From an uncultured Clostridia bacterium (GTDB taxonomy: Bacteria; Bacillota; Clostridia; UBA1381), in NCBI GenBank assembly GCA_934486495.1, contig CAKSPW010000058.1, forward strand, positions 1-13,739: DNA of 13,739 nucleotides, in the 5' to 3' direction. Position numbers and translations under genes: made by a program. Shown here one piece after another: positions 7,701 to 13,731 of the stretch; position 1 is the stretch's first letter; each line of letters starts with the position of its first letter. Below the pieces are notes generated by a model that saw nothing but the letters and a program-made list of their open reading frames with translations, made no database searches and was not told the DNA's origin.

Positions 7701-9368
7701 TTGGCAAAAAAGAATAAATTAAAAGTCATTCCCATAGGCGGCTTGAATGAGATCGGAAAAAACTTAACCGCTTTTGAATATGGAAATGAGATTATAATCG
7801 TCGACTGCGGAATGTCATTTCCGGATGAGGATATGCCGGGTGTAGATATGGTTATAAACGATATAACATATCTCGAGAAGAACGCATCAAAAATTCTCGG
7901 CATTTTCATTACGCACGGTCACGAGGATCATATAGGCGGAATACCTTACTTTTTGAAGGCGGTAAACGTTCCTGTTTTCGGCACAAGGCTTACTCTCGGT
8001 CTTATCGAGCATAAGCTTAAGGAAAACAATATGCTTTCAAAAACAAAGCTTGTCCGTGTAAAAGCAGGTAATGTCGTAACCGCAGGCAAGAATTTCAGCG
8101 TCGAATTTATAAGAACAAATCACTCGATTGCCGATTCTTGTGCACTTGCGATTAAAACACCTGTCGGTACGGTTCTTCACATGGGTGACTTCAAGATTGA
8201 TACCACTCCTATTGTGGGTGATATGATAGACCTTACAAGAATAGGCGAACTCGGCAATGAGGGTTTACTTGCTCTTATGTCCGACAGTACGAATGTTGAA
8301 CGCCCCGGCTTTGCGATGAGCGAAAGAAGCGTGGGAGAAAAATTTGAGCAGATATTTAAAAACTGCAATAAAAGAATAATAGTTGCTACATTTGCCTCAA
8401 ACGTACACAGAGTTCAGCAGATTATCGATGCGGCGGTTAAAAACGGCCGTAAGGTTGCGGTATCGGGACGCAGTATGGAAAATATCGTGGAGCTCTCCAT
8501 TTTGATGGGTTATATGCGGGTTCCCGAGGGTGTTCTTATAAACATAGACAATATCAATAAGTATCGTCCGAGCCAGATTGTAATTATCACAACGGGCAGC
8601 CAAGGCGAGCCTATGAGCGCACTTACAAGAATGGCATACTCCGATCACAGAAAGGTCGAGGTTACAAAAGACGATTTGATTATAATTTCCGCAACACCTA
8701 TTCCGGGTAACGAAAAATCGGTATCAAACGTTATAAACGAGCTGTTTAAAATAGGCGCATCGGTTATATATAAGTCACTTGCCGATGTTCACGTATCGGG
8801 TCACGCATGCCAAGAGGAGCTGAAACTTATTTTGGCGCTTGCCAAACCTAAGTTTTTCATACCCGTTCACGGCGAGTGCAGACACCTTATTTTGCACGCA
8901 AGTCTTGCCGAGCAGGTGGGTGTTCCGAAGCAAAACACATTTGTTTTATCAAACGGCAGTGTGCTTGAGCTTGACGAAAATTCAGCCAAGGTTTCGGGCA
9001 GTGTGCCGAACGGTAAAATTCTCGTTGACGGTCTCGGAGTCGGTGACGTCGGAAACATAGTATTACGTGACAGAAAGCATCTTTCTCAGGACGGACTTAT
9101 CATTGTTGTTGTAACCATTTCGGGCGAAGATAAGAAAATTGTTTCAAGACCGGATGTTATAAGCCGCGGATTTGTTTACGTTCGTGAAGCTGAAACGCTT
9201 ATAGACAATATACGCGATGTTGCGTCGCAAAGCGTTGAGATATGCATGAATAAGCATACTACCGATTGGGCAACAATGAAAAATTCGCTCAGAGCCAGCG
9301 TTGCAAAATATATCTATGAGAAAACAAAACGCAATCCTATGATTTTGCCGATTATAGAAGAAGTTTAA
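7701..9368 (+). CDS. rnj: Ribonuclease J (beta-CASP metallo-beta-lactamase RNase)
   Basis: The protein has 555 aa, the normal RNase J length. RNase J is a cytoplasmic endonuclease and 5'-3' exonuclease for mRNA turnover and rRNA maturation in bacteria lacking RNase E. The N-terminal metallo-beta-lactamase domain carries HGHEDH (72-77) with the zinc ligands, NHSIADS with His141, and HMGDFKID with Asp163. The beta-CASP domain includes DSTNVERPG (195-203) and ATFASNVHR (229-237). Later come TGSQGEP (298-304), SGHA with His368 and PVHGECRHL with His390. The C-terminal domain follows from about residue 450. The start is TTG at 7701, supported by GGAGG at 7687-7691 with 9 nt spacing and by alignment of the MAKKNKLKVIPIGG N-terminus to the family. 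Whether it is the J1 or J2 paralogue cannot be decided here. Confidence 0.95.
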   Translation: MAKKNKLKVIPIGGLNEIGKNLTAFEYGNEIIIVDCGMSFPDEDMPGVDMVINDITYLEKNASKILGIFITHGHEDHIGGIPYFLKAVNVPVFGTRLTLGLIEHKLKENNMLSKTKLVRVKAGNVVTAGKNFSVEFIRTNHSIADSCALAIKTPVGTVLHMGDFKIDTTPIVGDMIDLTRIGELGNEGLLALMSDSTNVERPGFAMSERSVGEKFEQIFKNCNKRIIVATFASNVHRVQQIIDAAVKNGRKVAVSGRSMENIVELSILMGYMRVPEGVLINIDNINKYRPSQIVIITTGSQGEPMSALTRMAYSDHRKVEVTKDDLIIISATPIPGNEKSVSNVINELFKIGASVIYKSLADVHVSGHACQEELKLILALAKPKFFIPVHGECRHLILHASLAEQVGVPKQNTFVLSNGSVLELDENSAKVSGSVPNGKILVDGLGVGDVGNIVLRDRKHLSQDGLIIVVVTISGEDKKIVSRPDVISRGFVYVREAETLIDNIRDVASQSVEICMNKHTTDWATMKNSLRASVAKYIYEKTKRNPMILPIIEEV

Positions 9369-9402
9369 AAGTAAATTAATTGTTAATAATCACTTTAAAA
9401 TG

Positions 9403-9431
9403 TTGAAAACGGTTTTATACCGTGCTATAAT
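9403..9431 (+). promoter_or_regulatory. Sigma-A promoter for smpB-ssrA, with a palindrome in the spacer
   Basis: TTGAAA (9403-9408), a 17-nt spacer and a perfect TATAAT (9426-9431) form a strong promoter, with transcription expected near 9438. The spacer holds ACGGT-TTTAT-ACCGT (9409-9423), a perfect 5-bp inverted repeat between the two boxes, which could be a repressor site or chance. I see no terminator between the RNase J stop at 9368 and this promoter. Confidence 0.8.
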
Positions 9432-9456
9432 GTTTTAGAAAAGAGGAGGAATATGA

Positions 9457-9927
9457 ATGGCAGAGAGTAATAATATCAAAATAATAGCGCAAAATAAAAA
9501 AGCACGCCATGAGTATTTTATCCTCGAAAATATAGAAACAGGCATTGAGCTTTTCGGAACAGAGGTTAAATCCATCCGTGACGGCAAGGTCAATATAGCC
9601 GACAGCTATGCAAGTATTAAAGGCGGAGAGGTGTTTTTAATCGGTATGAATATAAGCCCATATGAAAAAGGGAATATATTCAACCGTGACCCTCTCCGTG
9701 AAAAAAAACTTCTTTTGCACAAAGCGCAAATAAGAAAACTGATTGGTCAGATAAAGCAAACGGGCTTTTCTCTTATTCCGCTTTCAGTTTATTTGAAGGG
9801 TTCAAAGGTTAAGATTGATCTCGGCGTTTGCAAAGGTAAAAAGCTTTATGACAAGCGAGATGATATTGCCAAACGCGACGCAAAAAGAAGTGCGGACAGA
9901 GCATTAAAAGACAGAAGCAATTATTAA
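9457..9927 (+). CDS. smpB: SsrA-binding protein SmpB
   Basis: The protein has 156 aa, typical for SmpB. It binds the tRNA-like domain of tmRNA and brings it to ribosomes stalled without a stop codon, mimicking the codon-anticodon part of a tRNA with its C-terminal tail. Conserved parts are NKKARHEYFI (13-22), GIELFGTEVKSIR (29-41) with the tmRNA-contacting Glu, SYASI (50-54), DPLREKKLLLHKAQI (78-92), and the basic tail GKKLYDKRDDIAKRDAKR (127-144) that enters the mRNA channel. In the usual NHDPLR motif the histidine reads as Arg77, a mild deviation. The GAGGAGG site at 9443-9449 selects the ATG at 9457; the ATG 4 bp earlier is out of frame. The tmRNA gene begins 8 nt after the stop. Confidence 0.96.
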   Translation: MAESNNIKIIAQNKKARHEYFILENIETGIELFGTEVKSIRDGKVNIADSYASIKGGEVFLIGMNISPYEKGNIFNRDPLREKKLLLHKAQIRKLIGQIKQTGFSLIPLSVYLKGSKVKIDLGVCKGKKLYDKRDDIAKRDAKRSADRALKDRSNY

Positions 9928-9935
9928 TTATATAT

Positions 9936-10279
9936 GGGGGTGCAATGGCTTCGACGGGGATAGTGAAGCATGAAATGCCGGTAGTGTCGGAACACTTTAA
10001 AATTCCAAAACTTTTTAAAAATAAACGCTAACGATTTAGCATACGCAGCCTAAGTGCTGCCGTCTTATCTGTGACTACCGCACCATAGAATAAGGCGAAT
10101 ATCATGCGGTGAACGTGAACGGCGGAGCGCCTTGACCGCCGTCATGCATTAAAGGCTACCGATTATGCTGCCGTGGTCTGTGCGGAAGCTTAAAAGGGAA
10201 TGTAATACACAGCCTATGCCGGTAGATTTTTGTGTGGATTTGTTTTCGGACAGGAGTTCGATTCTCCTCACCTCCACCA
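9936..10279 (+). ncRNA. ssrA: Transfer-messenger RNA (tmRNA, 10Sa RNA)
   Basis: The gene gives a one-piece tmRNA of about 344 nt. The 5' end has the hallmark TGGCTTCGACGGGGATAG, and the 3' end has the T-arm AGGAG-TTCGATT-CTCCT followed by an encoded CCA. A 7-bp acceptor stem pairs GGGGGTG (9936-9942) with CACCTCC (10269-10275), leaving ACCA. The tag frame most likely resumes at GCT (10027-10029), preceded by TAAAC, and reads ANDLAYAA before TAA at 10051-10053. The stop lies in a hairpin, GCAGC with GCTGC, as usual. No convincing promoter lies in the 8 nt after smpB, so it is probably co-transcribed with smpB and cut at its 5' end by RNase P. It lets stalled ribosomes finish on a degradation tag. 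Confidence 0.97.
10027..10053 (+). other. tmRNA proteolysis-tag reading frame
   Basis: Eight sense codons, GCT to GCC, then TAA. They encode ANDLAYAA, counting the first alanine as the resume codon. The common pattern in related bacteria is about 10 residues or more ending in ALAA or similar. The resume codon is inferred from the upstream TAAAC and from the A-N-D start, and could be off by a codon. Confidence 0.7.
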
Positions 10280-10285
10280 AAAAAG

Positions 10286-10334
10286 GGCTGTTTAAAAAGT
10301 CAATTGACTTTTTTAAACAGCCTTAATTTTTTCG
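10286..10334 (+). terminator. Strong rho-independent terminator after ssrA, possibly bidirectional
   Basis: An almost perfect inverted repeat of about 18 bp (10286-10322) begins GGCTGTTTAAA and ends TTTAAACAGCC. It meets at a palindromic centre GTCAATTGAC, and one arm has a single extra T. It begins 6 nt after the CCA of tmRNA and is followed by TTAATTTTTT. On the other side the flank is AAAAAA (10279-10284), which reads as a U-tract on the - strand. The hairpin can therefore also stop transcription arriving from the convergent right-hand genes. Confidence 0.9.
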
Positions 10335-10605
10335 GATGGGATAGAAAAAAGCTTTGGGATCAACAAACTGAGCCAAAACTTTAGTTTTGAGATACCAGAA
10401 GGCGTATGTATATACGCCGAGAGGTGAAGTTTGTTGATGGCAAGAAAAGAAAGAATTCTATGAAAAATAAAGTTTTTTTGATTTTTACGCATAATCTAAA
10501 CCGAACTACAGCATTTGTAATGCCTGCGATATGTGTTTTTGTTTCTTTTTCTTGCGCTGCGGAGTTTTTTACATCCCCTTTTTTATAGCGCTCAATTATG
10601 ACGTA
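10335..10605. other. Intergenic convergence zone without a convincing protein gene
   Basis: This gap of about 270 bp lies between the ssrA terminator and the 3' end of the - strand phosphopantetheinyl transferase gene. Its left part holds the three-stem element at 10359-10438, bracketed by a short outer repeat ATAGAA (10341-10346) and TTCTAT (10456-10461). The right part (10462-10605) is T-rich on the + strand and I see no gene, promoter or terminator in it. A 42-codon + frame from the ATG at 10460 has only a weak ribosome site and no recognisable features. Confidence 0.7.
10359..10438. other. Three-stem inverted-repeat element, unidentified (possible structured RNA or mobile-element end)
   Basis: Three perfect inverted repeats nest in 80 bp. 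The outer stem is ATCAACAAACT (10359-10369) with AGTTTGTTGAT (10428-10438), 11 bp. Inside are CAAAACT (10374-10380) with AGTTTTG (10383-10389), and GGCGTAT (10401-10407) with ATACGCC (10412-10418) on a 4-nt loop. The last stem can be lengthened by ACC (10394-10396) with GGT (10423-10425) across an AGAA/GAGA internal loop. Together they make a three-way junction. None of the stems is followed directly by a U-tract, so this is not a plain terminator. I do not recognise it as a known riboswitch or ribozyme. Candidates are a non-coding RNA, or a remnant or end of an IS200/IS605-like or other miniature element. The strand is undetermined. Confidence 0.5.
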
Positions 10606-11172
10606 TTACCGCCATGCCACAGCGGCAACCATATCAAATATATCATAAAACTTAAACGAGCAATCATAGCTTTTAGCAAAATTCGGATAGGAAATTCCGG
10701 TTCCGAGAAGCTTATGATATGCCTCCTTTTTACACCAAAGAAGCGAAAACGCATAATCTTTATTATCACTCGAATTTAATAATTCAAGCTCCTCCTCATT
10801 GCACATTTTTTTGGCAAGCGACGGATTATATCTCGAAATTTTTTGAATATCGGCACCAATCTCCCTTTCAAACACGGCGCATATTGCCACACCGCCGGAG
10901 TGGCTTATGTTAAAGTATGCATTATCGACATTTTTTAAATACAGCTTCCCGTATTTGTTTTTGTAAAACTGCGCATTTTTCGGTGAAATACCGAAGCTGT
11001 CACGAACAGCGTACATCATTAAAAGCTCACCTGCAAGCATTTCGCAAGCTGACACAGCATTTTTTTGATTCAAAATTCTTTCACGCTTATCATCACGCAC
11101 ATAGCTCAGCATTTTATCAAACGTTTCCTTATCGCAGTCTGCTCTGCAAGCATAGATTTCAGGAGTCTGCAT
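10606..11172 (-). CDS. 4'-phosphopantetheinyl transferase, Sfp/AcpT type
   Basis: The protein has 188 aa from the chosen start. It moves the phosphopantetheine arm of CoA onto a serine of carrier proteins of fatty acid, polyketide or peptide synthesis. Family motifs are KYGKLYL (74-80), FNISHSGG (87-94), the magnesium-binding GADIQKI (106-112) and WCKKEAYHKLLGTG (146-159), the Sfp-superfamily W-x-x-KEA-x-x-K pattern. The protein is shorter than Sfp (about 224 aa), with less sequence after the last motif. I chose the ATG at 11172 because it overlaps the end of the upstream gene by 14 bp, as coupled genes do. An ATG at 11208 would add 12 unconserved residues. Its carrier-protein target is not in the window, so it could be the general fatty-acid enzyme or a secondary-metabolism one. 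Confidence 0.88.
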   Translation of the reverse strand: MQTPEIYACRADCDKETFDKMLSYVRDDKRERILNQKNAVSACEMLAGELLMMYAVRDSFGISPKNAQFYKNKYGKLYLKNVDNAYFNISHSGGVAICAVFEREIGADIQKISRYNPSLAKKMCNEEELELLNSSDNKDYAFSLLWCKKEAYHKLLGTGISYPNFAKSYDCSFKFYDIFDMVAAVAWR

Positions 11173-11614
11173 TTTCCAGGTACTTTTCCAAAATCTCAGC
11201 CGCATCATGCACTAACTCGGGACACGATCTGCGCTTATAATACTCACTCGTTCTCTCCTCTGGTGCAGGCTCGGTTGTTCCGGCATTTATACCGAGTAAA
11301 TCACGACAAATAAAAGAGCCGTTATGTGCCGAAAATTCCTTTATAAGCGACTGTACACGTTCATAATGTTTTGTCTTAAGAGCATTGTTGTTCGGCTCAT
11401 AATCTCCGTATTTTGCGCCCAATACCATGCACATACCGCTCACGGCACCGCAAATATCACGCAAATGCGCTACTCCTCCGCCAAATGATGATGAAATTCT
11501 GATTGCTGTATCAAAATCAAGTCCCAAATCCTCGGCAAATGCGCCGAAAACAGATTGTGAGCAGTTATATCCGCCGCGAAAAAGCTCCTCGGCTCTGTCT
11601 GCTTTTTTACCCAT
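11159..11614 (-). CDS. C_GCAxxG_C_C family putative redox/metal-binding protein
   Basis: The protein has 151 aa, matching the roughly 140-150-residue family named for its conserved cysteines. Its role is unknown, but a redox or metal function is suspected. Seen here are Cys18 in GGYNCSQSV, the glycine run SSFGGGV (42-48), the hallmark CGAVSG (55-60), Cys103 in FICRDLLG and Cys131 in KRRSCPELV. Cys62 is an extra cysteine. There is no signal peptide or membrane segment, so it is probably cytoplasmic. An AAAGGTGA ribosome site lies about 8 nt before the ATG, and the gene begins 12 bp after the mrp stop. Sitting directly behind an iron-sulphur carrier gene makes a cofactor-related role plausible, but that is inference. 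Confidence 0.85.
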   Translation of the reverse strand: MGKKADRAEELFRGGYNCSQSVFGAFAEDLGLDFDTAIRISSSFGGGVAHLRDICGAVSGMCMVLGAKYGDYEPNNNALKTKHYERVQSLIKEFSAHNGSFICRDLLGINAGTTEPAPEERTSEYYKRRSCPELVHDAAEILEKYLENADS

Positions 11615-11626
11615 TGTAAATCACCT

Positions 11627-12445
11627 TTATTTAATAATTTTATCCACTATATTTTTTACGTAATCTCCGTCATAGCTTTCAATATCGCCCTTGTCACAAA
11701 GTGATGCGATTGATGTATCGAACGGAATCTGAGAATAAACGTCTATATTGTTTTCACGGCAAATATCTTCTATGCGGCTCTTGCCGTATATTTCTATTTT
11801 CTTACCGCAGTCCGGGCACACAACATAGCTCATGTTTTCAACTGCGCCTATAACGTTTATATTCATCATATCCGCCATTTTAACAGCCTTTTTAACAATC
11901 ATGGAAACAAGCTCCTGCGGAGATGTAACAACAACAATTCCGTCTACGGGAATCGACTGGAAAACAGTCAGCGGTACATCACCCGTTCCCGGAGGCATAT
12001 CAATAAGCATTACGTCAATATCTCCCCAAATCACGTCGGTCCAAAACTGTTTTGCCGTACCGCCGATAACCGGACCTCTCCACACAACCGGATCTGTTTG
12101 ATCCTCAAGCAAAAGGTTTATTGACATTACCTCTATGCCACCCTTCGTTGTAACAGGATAAAGTCCGTCGTCACAGCCTTCAGCACGGCTTGTAAGTCCG
12201 AACATTTTCGGTATTGACGGACCGGTAATATCAGCATCCATAACAGCAACTCTGAGTCCCGATTTTCTCATCTCCGTTGCCAAAAGCGAGCTGACAAGCG
12301 ACTTGCCTACTCCTCCCTTTCCGCTGACAACGCCTATAACCTTTTTAACATTTGAAAATTTGTTTTGCTCCTCAAGAAAACTTTCCGGCTTTCTGTCTGC
12401 GCAGTTTTCCGAGCAGGATGAGCAGTCATGTGTACACTCTGCCAT
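11627..12445 (-). CDS. mrp: Mrp/NBP35-family iron-sulphur cluster carrier ATPase
   Basis: The protein has 272 aa. Mrp/ApbC/NBP35 proteins are MinD-like P-loop ATPases that hold and pass on [4Fe-4S] clusters in the cytoplasm. The N-terminus is cysteine-rich (Cys4, 8, 11 and 15), like the NBP35-type extension common in clostridial and archaeal Mrp. The deviant Walker A is SGKGGVGKS (41-49), followed by MDADITGPSIP (69-79), VWRGPVIGG (121-129), the switch II IDMPPGTGD (148-156) and TSPQELVSM (174-182). The cluster-binding CPDCG at 210-214 has the CxxC pair. The N-terminal DUF59 domain of long Mrp proteins is absent. An AAAGGA site lies about 15-20 nt before the ATG. It leads a three-gene operon with the cysteine protein and the phosphopantetheinyl transferase. 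Confidence 0.93.
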   Translation of the reverse strand: MAECTHDCSSCSENCADRKPESFLEEQNKFSNVKKVIGVVSGKGGVGKSLVSSLLATEMRKSGLRVAVMDADITGPSIPKMFGLTSRAEGCDDGLYPVTTKGGIEVMSINLLLEDQTDPVVWRGPVIGGTAKQFWTDVIWGDIDVMLIDMPPGTGDVPLTVFQSIPVDGIVVVTSPQELVSMIVKKAVKMADMMNINVIGAVENMSYVVCPDCGKKIEIYGKSRIEDICRENNIDVYSQIPFDTSIASLCDKGDIESYDGDYVKNIVDKIIK

Positions 12446-12475
12446 TTATAACATTTCCTTTCACATTTTTATATA

Positions 12476-12513
12476 AAAGCACACAAAACGCCCTCTTGTT
12501 TTTGCAAGAGGAC
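12476..12513 (-). terminator. Rho-independent terminator after mgsA
   Basis: On the - strand GTCCTCTTG (12513-12505) pairs with CAAGAGGGC (12498-12490) in a 9-bp stem with one G-U pair and loop CAAAAA. A U-rich tail, GTTTTGTGTGCTTTT, follows. It lies 24 bp after the mgsA stop and so separates minD-mgsA from the mrp operon. I see no clear -35/-10 pair for mrp in the remaining gap, although TATAAA occurs about 12 bp upstream of the mrp ribosome site. Confidence 0.75.
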
Positions 12514-12536
12514 ATTCATATGCAAGTAAACAACAC

Positions 12537-12941
12537 TTATTTTTTCGGATTTACTATATCTCTCCAATCGAGATCTCCGCGATCCAAGCCATGAATAAGC
12601 ACTTCTGCGGTAGCAACGTTGGTTGCGATAGGAATATTCTGAAGGTCGCACAATCTCAAAAGCGAGAATACATCCGGTTCATATCCCTCCACGCAAAGCG
12701 GGTCCCGGAAAAACAAAACCAAATCTATCTCATTATATGCAATGCGCGCTCCTATCTGTTGATCGCCGCCCTGTGGCCCGGAAAGAAATCTGTATACATT
12801 CAGTCCCGTCCCCTCTATTACAAGCTTGCCCGTTGTACCGGTAGCAAATAATACGTGCTTTTCGAGAATGCCTTTATAAGCAATACAAAACTGAACCATA
12901 AGCTCTTTCTTTTTGTCATGTGCAATCAATGCTATATTCAC
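12537..12941 (-). CDS. mgsA: Methylglyoxal synthase
   Basis: The protein has 134 aa, close to the 137 aa of the Bacillus enzyme. It turns dihydroxyacetone phosphate into methylglyoxal and phosphate, a bypass of lower glycolysis under phosphate limitation. Conserved features are LIAHDKKK (5-12), ATGTTGK (33-39) and SGPQGGDQQIGA (54-65), where Asp60 matches the catalytic Asp71 of E. coli. FFRDPL (77-82) with Asp80 and EPDVFSLLRLCD (88-99) with Asp90 follow, then IPIATNVATAE (103-113). The position matching E. coli His98 is Tyr87, a change in a normally conserved active-site residue. The start is GTG at 12941 with a GGAGG site 9 nt upstream. It lies 19 bp after minD and is probably co-transcribed with it. 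Confidence 0.94.
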   Translation of the reverse strand: MNIALIAHDKKKELMVQFCIAYKGILEKHVLFATGTTGKLVIEGTGLNVYRFLSGPQGGDQQIGARIAYNEIDLVLFFRDPLCVEGYEPDVFSLLRLCDLQNIPIATNVATAEVLIHGLDRGDLDWRDIVNPKK

Positions 12942-12960
12942 AGTTACTAACCTCCATTTA

Positions 12961-13731
12961 TTATTTTTTAAAAAATAATCTTATTTTTTTTATAAGCCCA
13001 TCTTTTTTTTCATCAAAATTCATTATGGGAATTTTTTCACCGAGCATTCTGCCGGCTATATTTGAAAATGCTTTTTTTGCCGCACCGTCTCCGCCGAGCT
13101 TTTCGCCCGAGAGTATATCCTTGTCGTGCGGAACGATACCTAAAACGGGAATACCCAAAAGGTCTGCGGTTCTGTCCGCATTCATCATAGTACCGTCGTT
13201 AATAAGCATATTGTCAACATCATTTATTATAAGTGACGCTTCCAAAACGCCGTTTTCCTCCAAAACATCGATACATCTGTCGGCGTCACGAACCGATGAC
13301 ATATACGGTCTTACCACTATCAACGCCTCGTCGGCACATACGGCACATTCTTCAAGCGTTACGCCTATTCCTGCCGGAGAATCGAGCAAAATAAAATCAA
13401 AACCCTCCGAAATTGACGAAATATACTCGCTGACCTTTGTCATATCAACAAATTTTATTCTTCGGCTTTGTGATGCCGGGAGAAAAAACAGCTTGTCCGA
13501 AATTTCTATCGACGCTTCCTCCAAGGTACATCTACCGTCAACGCAATCGAGCACGTCATATACGACGCTGTCTTGGACTCCAAAAGCAATATCAAGGTTT
13601 CTGAGCCCGAAATCAATATCGCAAACAAGAACCTTCTTACCTCTTTGACTGAGGGCAGTACCGAGCATAGCGGCGGTAGTCGTCTTTCCTACTCCGCCCT
13701 TCCCGGATGCTATAATAATTATTTTACCCAT
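12961..13731 (-). CDS. minD: Septum site-determining ATPase MinD
   Basis: The protein has 256 aa, a usual MinD length. MinD is a membrane-binding P-loop ATPase that recruits the division inhibitor MinC and blocks FtsZ ring formation near the poles. The deviant Walker A is KGGVGKTT (11-18) with signature Lys11 and Lys16. DIDFGLRNLD (38-47) is switch I, LDSPAGIG (116-123) is switch II and SSVRDADR (145-152) is MinD-typical. The last 12 residues, GLIKKIRLFFKK, form a basic amphipathic helix like the MinD membrane-targeting sequence; this separates it from flagellar FlhG/YlxH and from Mrp. The usual KRGDMM region reads INDGTMM, a divergence. The start ATG is 8 bp from the window edge, so minC upstream cannot be checked. 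No minE follows. Confidence 0.92.
   Translation of the reverse strand: MGKIIIIASGKGGVGKTTTAAMLGTALSQRGKKVLVCDIDFGLRNLDIAFGVQDSVVYDVLDCVDGRCTLEEASIEISDKLFFLPASQSRRIKFVDMTKVSEYISSISEGFDFILLDSPAGIGVTLEECAVCADEALIVVRPYMSSVRDADRCIDVLEENGVLEASLIINDVDNMLINDGTMMNADRTADLLGIPVLGIVPHDKDILSGEKLGGDGAAKKAFSNIAGRMLGEKIPIMNFDEKKDGLIKKIRLFFKK

Noticed and set aside
10374..10418. The hairpins at 10374-10389 and 10401-10418 as simple terminators
   Set aside because: Neither is followed directly by a U-tract on either strand, and both lie inside an outer 11-bp stem.
10406..10588. 60-codon + frame, or 42 codons from the ATG at 10460, with a hydrophobic stretch
   Set aside because: It starts inside a stem of the three-stem element, has only a weak ribosome site at the second ATG, and shows no family features. 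The T-rich strand makes hydrophobic codons likely by chance.
11173..11208. Upstream ATG for the phosphopantetheinyl transferase
   Set aside because: No ribosome site is seen, the added residues look like shadow sequence of the upstream gene, and the 14-bp overlap start is more typical.
12920..13648. 242-codon + frame opposite minD
   Set aside because: It lies antisense to a clearly conserved MinD. Its Ser/Phe-rich product is the mirror of minD codon use, and it has no ribosome site.
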